Shown piece by piece: positions 41,591-49,732 of a DNA stretch of 62,100 nt. A program made the translations under genes and the position numbers. The stretch is from Saprospiraceae bacterium (lineage in GTDB: Bacteria; Bacteroidota; Bacteroidia; Chitinophagales; Saprospiraceae), in assembly GCA_016710585.1 (NCBI GenBank), contig JADJVN010000033.1, positions 1 to 62,100 of the forward strand, given 5' to 3'. Below the pieces are notes generated by a model. That model was given only the letters and a program-made list of their open reading frames with translations, did no database searches and was not told where the DNA came from. Position 1 is the stretch's first letter; each line of letters opens with the position of its first letter.

Positions 41591-41624
41591 TGCTTTTAAT
41601 TTTATTTGATATTGTTATAATATT

Positions 41625-43094
41625 TCAATTTCCATTCAATTCCTTCAATCTGTTTTTTGCTTCTTCTATATCTGGATTCAATTCAAGTGTCTTTTTGTAA
41701 AATTTAATTGCTTCTTCTCTTTTGTTTAAATTCAAATAAATATTTGCCATCGATAGTGTGTTCAAATACTTATCAGGAAATTCTTGAACATTATTTTCGA
41801 CTATTATTCTCGCGTCATCATTTCTTTTAAAGCTAACTAAATTTTCTCCTAAATAATACAATTGAAGCCAATCTGCATAAAAATGAGCGGTATCCATTTT
41901 CATGATTTTATATTCTGCAACTGCTTTTTCGGCATCAAATTGCCCAATTAAAGATTCCATTTTTTTATGGATGGGTTCTTTTAAAATCACTGGTTTATTG
42001 TATAGTACTTTTAATAAATCTTTTATAATGCCAAAATAATCTGTAGGGTAACTATTGCATAAAATTACAGCCATACTATTTGTTTCAGGGATTCGAATCA
42101 TAAAAGAAATAAAGCCATCTGTAGAACCCAAATGATAGTTTGCAGAGACACTATCCGTAGCTGTATAGCGAAAATTTTGATTATACCATCCAAAGCCATA
42201 TCGCGCTGGTTTTATACCAGGTGTAAACATTTCTTTAGTCAATTCCATGTTCAATAGAGAATGATTTGCAAGAGCCATATGAAATTTGAATAGATCTTCT
42301 ACTGTAGAATAAAGATCACCAGTCCCCATGGTATTGGATTGATCTCTAAAGTCTGCACTTAAAAAATTTCCTAAACCATAATCGTAACCTGAAGCTCGTT
42401 TAGGAACTATTTGAGTGTGATAATAGGAACCTGAATTTTCCATTCCCAATTTGTCGAAAATCTCTTCTTTCATTGCTTGGGCATAAGATTTTCCTGTTAC
42501 TTTTTCGATGATATAACCCAATGTGAAATATGCCCAACTGCTATATAAATATTTTGCACCAGGTGTAAATGCTAAAGGAGCATCTTGATAGAGTTTCACA
42601 TAATCTTCCCTTGTAAAAAATTGTCGGCTCATCTTAGGAAAAAAATCTTTGATGATGTCGTAGTTGGGCATTCCAGAAGAATGGCTAAGTAATTGTCTAA
42701 TCGTAACTTTTGCAGCAGGTTTTTCCTTGAATTCTATTAGATACTCATCTAAGCTTTTGTCTAAATCAATTAGACCTTTTTGGACAAGAATCAATATCAA
42801 GGTTGCCGTAATGGGTTTTGAAACAGATCCAATCATAAACTTAGTCTCTGGTGTATTGGGAATATTCCATTCTCTGTTTGCAAGGCCGTATGCGTCCTTA
42901 AAAATAATTTTACCATTCTCTGCAACCAACACTGCCCCATCAAACATATTATATTTGTGATAGGTAGACATAATATTGGAAATTTGATCGGCTTTATTTT
43001 GTGCACTTAAGGTCAGTTGAAACCAGAATATAAAAACCAGTGTAAAATAGTTCCTATATGACTTTTGCAATGAACCACAAAGAAATGAAGGCAT
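41625..43094 (-). CDS. Serine hydrolase (class C beta-lactamase-like) with C-terminal TPR
   Basis: 489 residues. After a hydrophobic leader (FTLVFIFWFQLTLSAQ) comes a beta-lactamase/DD-peptidase fold with the catalytic S-x-x-K at residues 90-93 (GSVSKPITATL). The second motif is in YLYSSWAYFTLGYIIEK, where Tyr-Ser-Ser replaces Tyr-x-Asn, and YHLGSTDGFISFM supplies the third (HxG) motif. The last 50 residues form a tetratricopeptide unit (NLNKREEAIKFYKKTLELNP). Likely an exported esterase or peptidase; the substrate is unknown. Confidence 0.85.
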   Translation of the reverse strand: MPSFLCGSLQKSYRNYFTLVFIFWFQLTLSAQNKADQISNIMSTYHKYNMFDGAVLVAENGKIIFKDAYGLANREWNIPNTPETKFMIGSVSKPITATLILILVQKGLIDLDKSLDEYLIEFKEKPAAKVTIRQLLSHSSGMPNYDIIKDFFPKMSRQFFTREDYVKLYQDAPLAFTPGAKYLYSSWAYFTLGYIIEKVTGKSYAQAMKEEIFDKLGMENSGSYYHTQIVPKRASGYDYGLGNFLSADFRDQSNTMGTGDLYSTVEDLFKFHMALANHSLLNMELTKEMFTPGIKPARYGFGWYNQNFRYTATDSVSANYHLGSTDGFISFMIRIPETNSMAVILCNSYPTDYFGIIKDLLKVLYNKPVILKEPIHKKMESLIGQFDAEKAVAEYKIMKMDTAHFYADWLQLYYLGENLVSFKRNDDARIIVENNVQEFPDKYLNTLSMANIYLNLNKREEAIKFYKKTLELNPDIEEAKNRLKELNGN

Positions 43095-44035
43095 ATTTTT
43101 TTTATTGTAAAAATAATGGATTTTTAATATTACAATGATAATATTTTAAGCCAATTAGCTTTATTTTACTTAAGTTTATTAAACAAGAAGGACAATTTTT
43201 CAATTACTTCTAATTGAATTTATTTATAAATGCAATGAGAAGTTACTTGAATAGATATTGATTAATTTTCCTTTTTACTGCCAAATCCATAAACAATCAA
43301 GACTATGTATCAGCAGAGTATGCTTATTATCATTGAGCCCAATAATAGGAAATTTTGTTTCCTGTTCGAAGACTTTATATGGAGTGCTTAGAAATTTGAA
43401 TAAAAAATAGTATAGGCTCCCCATAATGGCGTTACTGTTCCTTATTTTATTGAAAGCATTTTATCAAAAATGGCCATTTAAACGTATTTCAATTATAACT
43501 TAAATACTCAAAAAGTCTATTAAAAAATTTGGTCATAAGCCAACCAAATTCTAAAATATCTTTAAGTCTGGATGTAATTAAAAGATTTACTAAATAACTA
43601 GATTTGTATACAAGTTAAACAATGTCACAAAGTAAATGCCAAGTCAGTTCTTTAAAAGTAAGTTTTGTTTAATGCCTTTGAAAAAATTGAAATATGTTGT
43701 CACCACTTCATCAAGAGCGAATGAAAGCAATTAAGTATCTTTCTTCAAAACTCATGATCCAGATTTTTAAAGAAACATTTTTCATCAAAATTTTCATTTT
43801 TATATCTATAATTTAAATTTTGTTCTGTTGTTTATGAATATCTTAGAGAGTGAAACCTGTTAATGGACATCATCTATTTTAAATAATTGTTAGGGATTTT
43901 ACATCTGTTTCATTAGCTGATGAAGAGGAAAAGCCTTATTCATTTTTCTTTGATTTGTTTTTTTTGGGGGCCAATTTATAAAAACCTGCCAAAATAATCA
44001 CAAATTTAAGTCAAAACTAAATTGGAAAACCCTTT
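43095..44035. other. Long gene-free interval (941 bp)
   Basis: AT-rich and without an intact gene. It holds a decayed small open frame at 43275-43424 (listed separately) and a 20-codon open frame at 43672-43734 (MPLKKLKYVVTTSSRANESN) that looks like the start of a lost gene. No RNA gene, hairpin terminator or repeat is evident. Confidence 0.5.
43275..43424 (-). pseudogene. Decayed small membrane-protein gene (remnant)
   Basis: From ATG 43424 the frame reads MGSLYYFLFKFLSTPYKVFE, then QETKFPIIGLN, then loses sense. The next frame continues as MIISILC, a TGA, then YIVLIVYGFGSKKEN and stop, a plausible hydrophobic C-terminus. One frameshift plus one nonsense codon suggest a dead gene; the family is unknown. 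Confidence 0.35.
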
Positions 44036-45121
44036 TTAAAAACTCAAATGATCCACAATCTCAATACCATATGCCTCTAGCCCAATTGCTTTGACAGGAT
44101 TATTGGTGATCAGTTTCATTTGATTGATGCCTATGTCTTTGAGGATTTGTGCTCCGATTCCGATTTCGCGTTGATCCGAGCTGATCTTGCTCATTCCGTT
44201 TGATTGGATTCTGTGGAATGGATCGATTAATTTTTCCTTATTATTCAGGAGCAATAAGACTCCAGAATCTACATTCGCAAGTGCACTCATGCATCTGCTT
44301 AATAGAGACTCATTGCGCTTGATCAATACATCAAGCAATTCACTATAAGTGTCGCAATATTGAACTCTTACTGATGGAATAATTTCTGGGCTTACATTTC
44401 CCTTTATAATGGCGATATGACGATCTAATGTATTTAATTGTTCATATTGGAGGACTTGATATTCGGCGCCATTGATTTCAATCGTCATTGATTTTGACAT
44501 TTTAATCAGGCTTTCTTTTCTCAATCTATATTCTACTAGGTCATGAATGGAAATGATTTTCATATTCCATTGCTGCGCCTTTTTGAGCAGATGTGGCAAC
44601 CTTGCCATCGTGCCGTCATCATTGAGTATTTCTACAAGAGCTCCAGCGGGTTGCAGTCCAGCAAGTCGAGCCAAATCTATTGTGGCTTCAGTATGTCCTG
44701 TCCTTCGCAATACACCACCAGACATGGATCGCAATGGAAAAATATGTCCAGGTCTTGCAAAATCAGAATGCACAAATTTTGAATCTGAAAGTGCTTTTAT
44801 CGTAAGGGCTCTGTCATAGGTCGAAATTCCTGTGGAACAGCCATGTCCTATCAAATCTACCGACACTGTAAAAGCAGTCTCATGGAGTGAGGTATTGTTC
44901 CGCACCATCAAGGGCAATTGAAGTTCATCAGCTCTCGTAGTCTCTATCGGTGCACAGATAAGACCTCTTCCCTGTGTTGCCATGAAATTGACGATTTCTG
45001 GAGTGATGGTTTCAGCGGCACAGATGAAGTCACCTTCATTCTCTCTATCTTCGTTATCAACGACGATTATGAGTTTGCCATTTTTTATATCTGATATTGC
45101 TTCTTCTATTGTATTGAGCAT
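44036..45121 (-). CDS. ribB: 3,4-dihydroxy-2-butanone-4-phosphate synthase fused to a degenerate GTP cyclohydrolase II domain
   Basis: Residues 1 to about 205 form a normal DHBP synthase, converting ribulose-5-phosphate to the 4-carbon riboflavin precursor: NEDRENEGDFICAAE (metal and catalytic acids), HETAFTVSVD, HDFARPGH-type loop and GHTEATIDLARLAG. Residues about 208-361 have the outline of GTP cyclohydrolase II (RHIAIIKG; IGIGAQILKDIG; LITNNPVKAIGLEAYGIE). They lack the three zinc cysteines (family GSLRCDCG) and the RQEGRG catalytic block. The RibA half is therefore probably inactive, as in proteins called RibBX. It starts 3 bp after the GT2 stop, as the last gene of that operon. Confidence 0.9.
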   Translation of the reverse strand: MLNTIEEAISDIKNGKLIIVVDNEDRENEGDFICAAETITPEIVNFMATQGRGLICAPIETTRADELQLPLMVRNNTSLHETAFTVSVDLIGHGCSTGISTYDRALTIKALSDSKFVHSDFARPGHIFPLRSMSGGVLRRTGHTEATIDLARLAGLQPAGALVEILNDDGTMARLPHLLKKAQQWNMKIISIHDLVEYRLRKESLIKMSKSMTIEINGAEYQVLQYEQLNTLDRHIAIIKGNVSPEIIPSVRVQYCDTYSELLDVLIKRNESLLSRCMSALANVDSGVLLLLNNKEKLIDPFHRIQSNGMSKISSDQREIGIGAQILKDIGINQMKLITNNPVKAIGLEAYGIEIVDHLSF

Positions 45122-45124
45122 TAC

Positions 45125-46318
45125 TTAATTATTTCTGATTGGAGGTTGCCAAGAACTGGATTTGATGCCTTGGATATAATTACTAAACCCTTTTAGTAGT
45201 GCAATGTTCATTATTACAAAATAACGAATGTTCCTAAATAATTTAAAATGGATTTTCAATGTTTCTAGGATATAATCCAAAATTGGTATCACTACAAATG
45301 CGGTAAAAATAAATGCAAACAGCATCAAATAAAATGTTGAATGTATCGACAAAATTAAACTTGTCAAAAGCATGACTATCATAAAAAATGGTCCTATCCA
45401 ACGCAGTACTTTGTGAGAAATGAAAGCAAACCATCTAATCAAAGGACCCTGCCATAAAAAGTGGCTATAGGCGACTAGGTTTTGAAAGTTTCCAGAAGAG
45501 ATTCGGGTTTTTCTTTTGAATTCTTCTTGAATTTTATTTGGTATAGCTTCAGTGCAAACTGCTGCAGGATTGCTGATACATTTTTTATTTTGATCTAATA
45601 CGCCCATGGAAATATAAAAATCATCCATGAGAAAATTGTGTGGAACTTTGCGCGTCAATTCACTTCGAATCGCGAAACAGCCACCAAAAGCACCCATCAT
45701 GACGCCCCATAGATTTCCCTCTGCATATTTCAATTTCGACTCGATGCCTATATAAGTGTTTTCAGATTTTGAGATGCCATCATTTTGGATATCAACTGGA
45801 AAAATTCTGGAGTCTACAAGCCCAATCTTTTGATTTGAAAATGGTTTGACCAATTCTTTTAATGTAGATTTTTCTAGGATGACATTGGCATCAGTAAAGA
45901 CGAAAATATGATCATGCGATTGAGTAAATTCTCTTGCACTATCCATAAGATCATTGATGACTTTGGCTTTCCCTCGTCTCATCGGAAAATCAGAAAAATA
46001 GATATTCTCATTTTGTTTTGCAAGATTCAAAATCAATTGATTGGAATTGTCACTAGAGGCATCAGCTCCTACAAAAATTTTTAATTTGTTTTTTGGATAA
46101 TCTGAATTTAATAGACTTTTTATTTTTTGAGAGACGATTGCAGATTCATTATATACGCTAGTTATAGTAGATATTTGTGGCCATTCATCAGGATCTGAAT
46201 AATCGGTTTTTTGTTTTTTAAATTTTGACAAAACCAAGACAAGAAAGGGATAGAAAATATAACTGTGTATAAAAAGCAAGAGTGAAGTCCAGAATAAAAA
46301 TTGAAAAAAAATAGTCAT
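45125..46318 (-). CDS. Family 2 glycosyltransferase with C-terminal membrane segments
   Basis: About 397 residues from the ATG at 46318 (TIFFQFLFWTSLLLFIHSY); earlier in-frame ATGs overlap the upstream gene by 40 bp. It has one N-terminal helix and a GT-A domain with ISTITSVYNESAIVSQKI (nucleotide site), VGADASSDNS and the DxD-like VFTDANV. A substrate-side motif follows at MDDFYISMGVLD, and two or three helices near the C-terminus (HKVLRWIGPFFMIVMLLTSLI). It resembles processive membrane synthases that build surface polysaccharide. It lies between the GT4 gene (19-bp gap) and ribB (3-bp gap). Confidence 0.87.
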   Translation of the reverse strand: MTIFFQFLFWTSLLLFIHSYIFYPFLVLVLSKFKKQKTDYSDPDEWPQISTITSVYNESAIVSQKIKSLLNSDYPKNKLKIFVGADASSDNSNQLILNLAKQNENIYFSDFPMRRGKAKVINDLMDSAREFTQSHDHIFVFTDANVILEKSTLKELVKPFSNQKIGLVDSRIFPVDIQNDGISKSENTYIGIESKLKYAEGNLWGVMMGAFGGCFAIRSELTRKVPHNFLMDDFYISMGVLDQNKKCISNPAAVCTEAIPNKIQEEFKRKTRISSGNFQNLVAYSHFLWQGPLIRWFAFISHKVLRWIGPFFMIVMLLTSLILSIHSTFYLMLFAFIFTAFVVIPILDYILETLKIHFKLFRNIRYFVIMNIALLKGFSNYIQGIKSSSWQPPIRNN

Positions 46319-46337
46319 GATCTCAGATAAAATAGCA

Positions 46338-47558
46338 TCAATGAGTATTATACTCTTTGATTGCATGTTTGTAAGCATGAATCAAATTTTGAGTAAGTTT
46401 TTGACTATCAAAATGCGATTTGATGAATTGTCGTGCATTTTGACCAATGCTGATGAGTTGATCTTTGTTTTCTACACAGTAGCCTATCGCTGCTAAAAAT
46501 TCTTCTGGAGTATTTGCGATTAAAAGCTGTTCTTTATGTTTTGCCGGAATTCCCTCTAATCCTATATTGGTAGTGATGATGACTTTACCCAATGCCATTC
46601 CTTCCAATATTTTTATTCTGATACCAGATCCTGCAAGTAGCGGAACGATCATGATAGAATAGGCATTGATAAATTCATGAGCACAAGCCTCATCGGGATG
46701 AAAAAAGACATTTTTTAATTGAATATTTTTAAGATGCGAAGGCGCATTTCTGCCAGTAAAATGAAATTGAATATCTGGATATTGAGCAGAAATACTAGGC
46801 CACACATTTTCAAAAAACCAATTCAGTCCTTCGATATTTGGCATCCAATCCAATGAACCTATAAATGAAAGTTTTATTTCTTTTTCAAATGATTTATAAT
46901 CAGGAATATAGTTTTGATATTCAAAGCCTACAGGCGTGGCAATACAGCCATTTTTATATCCCAATTCTTGAAATTTTTTGAGATCTCTATCAGTTATAGC
47001 GACAAGAAAATCGTAATCATTTAATTTTTGAATTTCAAAATTTTTTAATTTTTTACTCAAATAAGAAAGATACCATTTCTTAGGAAAAAATTTTATTTGT
47101 TTTGATATTCTATCCCAAATCTCATGTTCAATATTGTGAGCTCTCATGACGACCATGGCATTGCTATTGGCTTTAATAGCCTCAACATAAGGCGCTAGAT
47201 AAAGTGTTTCTAATTGAACGATATCGTAGTCTGTTGCTTCTAGCAATTCAATTAATTTTTTTTCAAAATCATCAGAGATAAATCTGGAAATATGATAGGA
47301 GTCAGAACTGAATAAGTTACTCAGCGCTTCTACAAATTTGATTTCATTATCTACAGGAACAGCATGGACACTTTTATAATGAGAAAGTGCTTTAATATCA
47401 TTGATGTCTTGATTGTTGAAATGTCTGCTGGTATTCATCGTCAATAAACTGACTTCGCATCCTTGAGCAATCAAAGCTTTTCCCATCTCGATTATAGCTA
47501 TTGTCTCGCCATCAAGTTTAGGAATAGGAAATTTTTTACTTATTTGTAAAATCTTCAT
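46338..47558 (-). CDS. Family 4 glycosyltransferase (GT-B)
   Basis: 406 residues. The start KILQISKKFPIPKLDGETIA is a Rossmann-type opening with the Gly loop of retaining GT4 enzymes. The C-terminal domain carries LSFIGSLDWMPNIEGLNWFF and VPLLAGSGIRIKILEGMALG, the E-x7-E nucleotide-sugar motif region. Cytosolic; it transfers a sugar to an unknown lipid- or glycan-linked acceptor. First gene of the GT4-GT2-ribB unit, divergent from lolD. Confidence 0.88.
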   Translation of the reverse strand: MKILQISKKFPIPKLDGETIAIIEMGKALIAQGCEVSLLTMNTSRHFNNQDINDIKALSHYKSVHAVPVDNEIKFVEALSNLFSSDSYHISRFISDDFEKKLIELLEATDYDIVQLETLYLAPYVEAIKANSNAMVVMRAHNIEHEIWDRISKQIKFFPKKWYLSYLSKKLKNFEIQKLNDYDFLVAITDRDLKKFQELGYKNGCIATPVGFEYQNYIPDYKSFEKEIKLSFIGSLDWMPNIEGLNWFFENVWPSISAQYPDIQFHFTGRNAPSHLKNIQLKNVFFHPDEACAHEFINAYSIMIVPLLAGSGIRIKILEGMALGKVIITTNIGLEGIPAKHKEQLLIANTPEEFLAAIGYCVENKDQLISIGQNARQFIKSHFDSQKLTQNLIHAYKHAIKEYNTH

Positions 47559-47740
47559 GCTGGTTGAAGCTGACTGATTATTTTAAAAAAGTGCTCAAAA
47601 ATAAGCCCAATTATCTAAATAAACGTTATTATTTTGATATCGCGGCTATAAATTAGGTAAAGTCTGTGAAAATTCTTTGTTGATTTTCAAAAAGCTCATT
47701 TTTATTGCTAAAAGTCCCATCTTTGTATATAATTTGTGCC

Positions 47741-48397
47741 ATGATTTCTTGCAAAAATATTACAAAGAGTTTTCAAAATATTGCTGTTTTGCGAGGGGTA
47801 TCGCTTGATTTAGCAGAAAGGAGTTTGACGAGTATTGTTGGCTCTTCGGGAGCTGGTAAAAGTACTTTGTTGCATGTATTGGGGACTTTAGATAAACCTG
47901 ATCAGGGCTCAATATTTCTTGCTGGTGTAGATGTTACAAAGTTGAATTCAAAACAATTGGCAGATTTTAGGAATAAAGAGATCGGCTTTATTTTCCAATT
48001 TCATCATTTACTTCCAGAGTTCTCAGCTCTGGAAAATGTAAGTTTACCGGGATTAATAGCTAAAAAGGATGAAAGACAAGTTCAAACAAAGGCAAGAGAA
48101 TTGTTGAGTATTTTAGGGATGTCTGAACGTTTTGACCACAAGCCTTCACAGCTTTCTGGTGGAGAGCAACAACGAGTAGCAATAGCAAGGGCATTAATCA
48201 ATTCGCCTAAAATATTATTTGCAGATGAACCAACAGGAAATCTTGATCAAAAAAATGCAAACGAAGTTTTCGAATTACTTTTAATGCTTCGCAGAGAATT
48301 TGGATTGACTATGGTTATCGTCACGCACGATCTAAGCCTAGCTGATAAGACTGATCAAAAATTAATTATGCGGGATGGCATAATTGTTTCAAACTAA
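47741..48397 (+). CDS. lolD: LolD-like ABC transporter ATP-binding protein
   Basis: 219 residues from the ATG at 47741 (MISCKNITKSFQNIAVLRGV). Walker A GSSGAGKST, Q-loop FIFQFHHLLPEFSALENV (the LLPEF-x-ALENV signature of LolD/MacB-type ATPases), signature LSGGEQQRVAIARAL, Walker B ILFADEPTGNLD and switch His in IVTHD. LolCDE releases outer-membrane lipoproteins from the inner membrane; the permease genes are not in the window. The gene's last 4 bp overlap the end of the convergent HhH-protein gene. Confidence 0.88.
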   Translation: MISCKNITKSFQNIAVLRGVSLDLAERSLTSIVGSSGAGKSTLLHVLGTLDKPDQGSIFLAGVDVTKLNSKQLADFRNKEIGFIFQFHHLLPEFSALENVSLPGLIAKKDERQVQTKARELLSILGMSERFDHKPSQLSGGEQQRVAIARALINSPKILFADEPTGNLDQKNANEVFELLLMLRREFGLTMVIVTHDLSLADKTDQKLIMRDGIIVSN

Positions 48398-49173
48398 GCT
48401 TCTGAGATAGAATTTTTGTTTTGAAAATTGAGAATTGCTTTTGCTTGAAAAGGCCATGATTCGATGATGTTTTCATCAATTTCTTCAAAGTGGAAAATCC
48501 ATTTTTTTATATCCTTGCGTGTTGCTTCAGCTATTTGTGAAAATGTATGGATTCCTATTTCCTTGAGTTCTGCAAATATTTCTTCATTGATCCCATCAAT
48601 GAGCATCAGAGGGTCAATATGAATAGGAGGTTCAAATAATTTTTGAACTGATTTCTCATCATTAATCATTCCAGAAATAATCTGCATATGTTGATTTAAA
48701 ATCTGCTTTAATTCTTGAATGACAGCTGAATTTTCTTGATTTGATTGGCTTACTTCATTTTTTGGAGCAAGGCTTTGAGTTATGAATGAAGGCTCTTTAA
48801 TAGAGATTTTATCCTCTTCTTTTATGGAAGCAGCCTCATTTGTGACAAGTTTTGAATTAGAAGTGTTGGCATTGATTTGTTCAATATCTTTTCTGAGTTG
48901 GATATATTTTGATTCAAGTAACTCATATTTTGATTTCCAATCTTCATAAGCTACTTTAAATGTCCTTTCTTGAGCAATAGCATTATTTGCCTTTTCTTCT
49001 AAATCTATTTTTTCCTTACGCGCTTGATCATATTGAATTTTTACAGTTTCTTTATCTGTCACGAGTTGCCTTATCTCGTCTTTTCTTTTATAATTCAAAT
49101 TTAAACAAACTGCAATAGTCCCTATTGCCAAAATTGCGAAAAATACCAACATAAATATAGTCAGGCCTGTCAT
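48394..49173 (-). CDS. Membrane-anchored coiled-coil protein with C-terminal helix-hairpin-helix-like domain
   Basis: 259 residues from ATG 49173 (TGLTIFMLVFFAILAIGTIA helix); an alternative ATG at 49218 adds 15 polar residues. One transmembrane segment is followed by a coiled coil (residues about 35-100, RKEKIDLEEKANNAIAQE), a charged linker, and a C-terminal domain with LIDGINEEIFAELKEIGIHT and FSQIAEATRKDI. This is the pattern of the HhH-type 'predicted flap endonuclease-1-like' domain. Similar proteins often carry such domains without known activity; DNA binding is unproven. Confidence 0.65.
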   Translation of the reverse strand: MTGLTIFMLVFFAILAIGTIAVCLNLNYKRKDEIRQLVTDKETVKIQYDQARKEKIDLEEKANNAIAQERTFKVAYEDWKSKYELLESKYIQLRKDIEQINANTSNSKLVTNEAASIKEEDKISIKEPSFITQSLAPKNEVSQSNQENSAVIQELKQILNQHMQIISGMINDEKSVQKLFEPPIHIDPLMLIDGINEEIFAELKEIGIHTFSQIAEATRKDIKKWIFHFEEIDENIIESWPFQAKAILNFQNKNSISEA

Positions 49174-49278
49174 TGTTTTAAGGTTTAATTCGCTGTAAAA
49201 ATAATAAAATATTTTCATATATTTATATTTTATATATAAATATATTTAATATAATACAAAAATTTTAAAGTGAAGATC

Positions 49279-49674
49279 CTATCTGTTTGGATATTCTCTA
49301 TTGTATTCGTATTTCAAAATATCAAAACTCGTTACTATCCCTACTAAGACGCCATCGTCAACCACTGGTAATGCATGAAATAGATGTTCCATAAATACTT
49401 CAGCTGCAGTTCCTATTTTGTCACCAGATTCAACTTTAGCCAGTTTTTTTGTCATTACAGATGAAACTGAAGTATTTATATATTCTGAATGATTAATATT
49501 TAATTTAAATAAGTCATCAATGCTGACAAGTCCAACCAACTTTCCATCCTCTACAACAGGCACGTGGTGAATTCTTCTTCCTACCAAAATTTCTTTAACT
49601 GTTTGAAGTGTGTCTGATGGCCCAACCGTGATCAAATTGGTTGTCATGATTGACCCTACATTTTCGTTCATCAT
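49279..49674 (-). CDS. Tandem CBS-domain protein
   Basis: 131 residues, two CBS domains and nothing else: MTTNLITVGPSDTLQTVKEI with HHVPVVEDGKLVGLVSIDDL, then MTKKLAKVESGDKIGTAAEV with HALPVVDDGVLVGIVTSFDI. Stand-alone CBS pairs bind adenosine nucleotides or SAM and modulate partner proteins. It lies 58 bp downstream of hutU on the same strand; a functional link is not shown. Confidence 0.9.
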   Translation of the reverse strand: MMNENVGSIMTTNLITVGPSDTLQTVKEILVGRRIHHVPVVEDGKLVGLVSIDDLFKLNINHSEYINTSVSSVMTKKLAKVESGDKIGTAAEVFMEHLFHALPVVDDGVLVGIVTSFDILKYEYNREYPNR

Positions 49675-49732
49675 ATCCTTTTAATTTTTGTGACCAAAAG
49701 GTATGAACATTTTCTGAATAAAAAAAAATATG

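Noticed and set aside
44036..45121. FMN riboswitch expected before ribB
   Set aside because: Only 3 bp separate ribB from the upstream glycosyltransferase gene, and no FMN-element conserved blocks are visible nearby.
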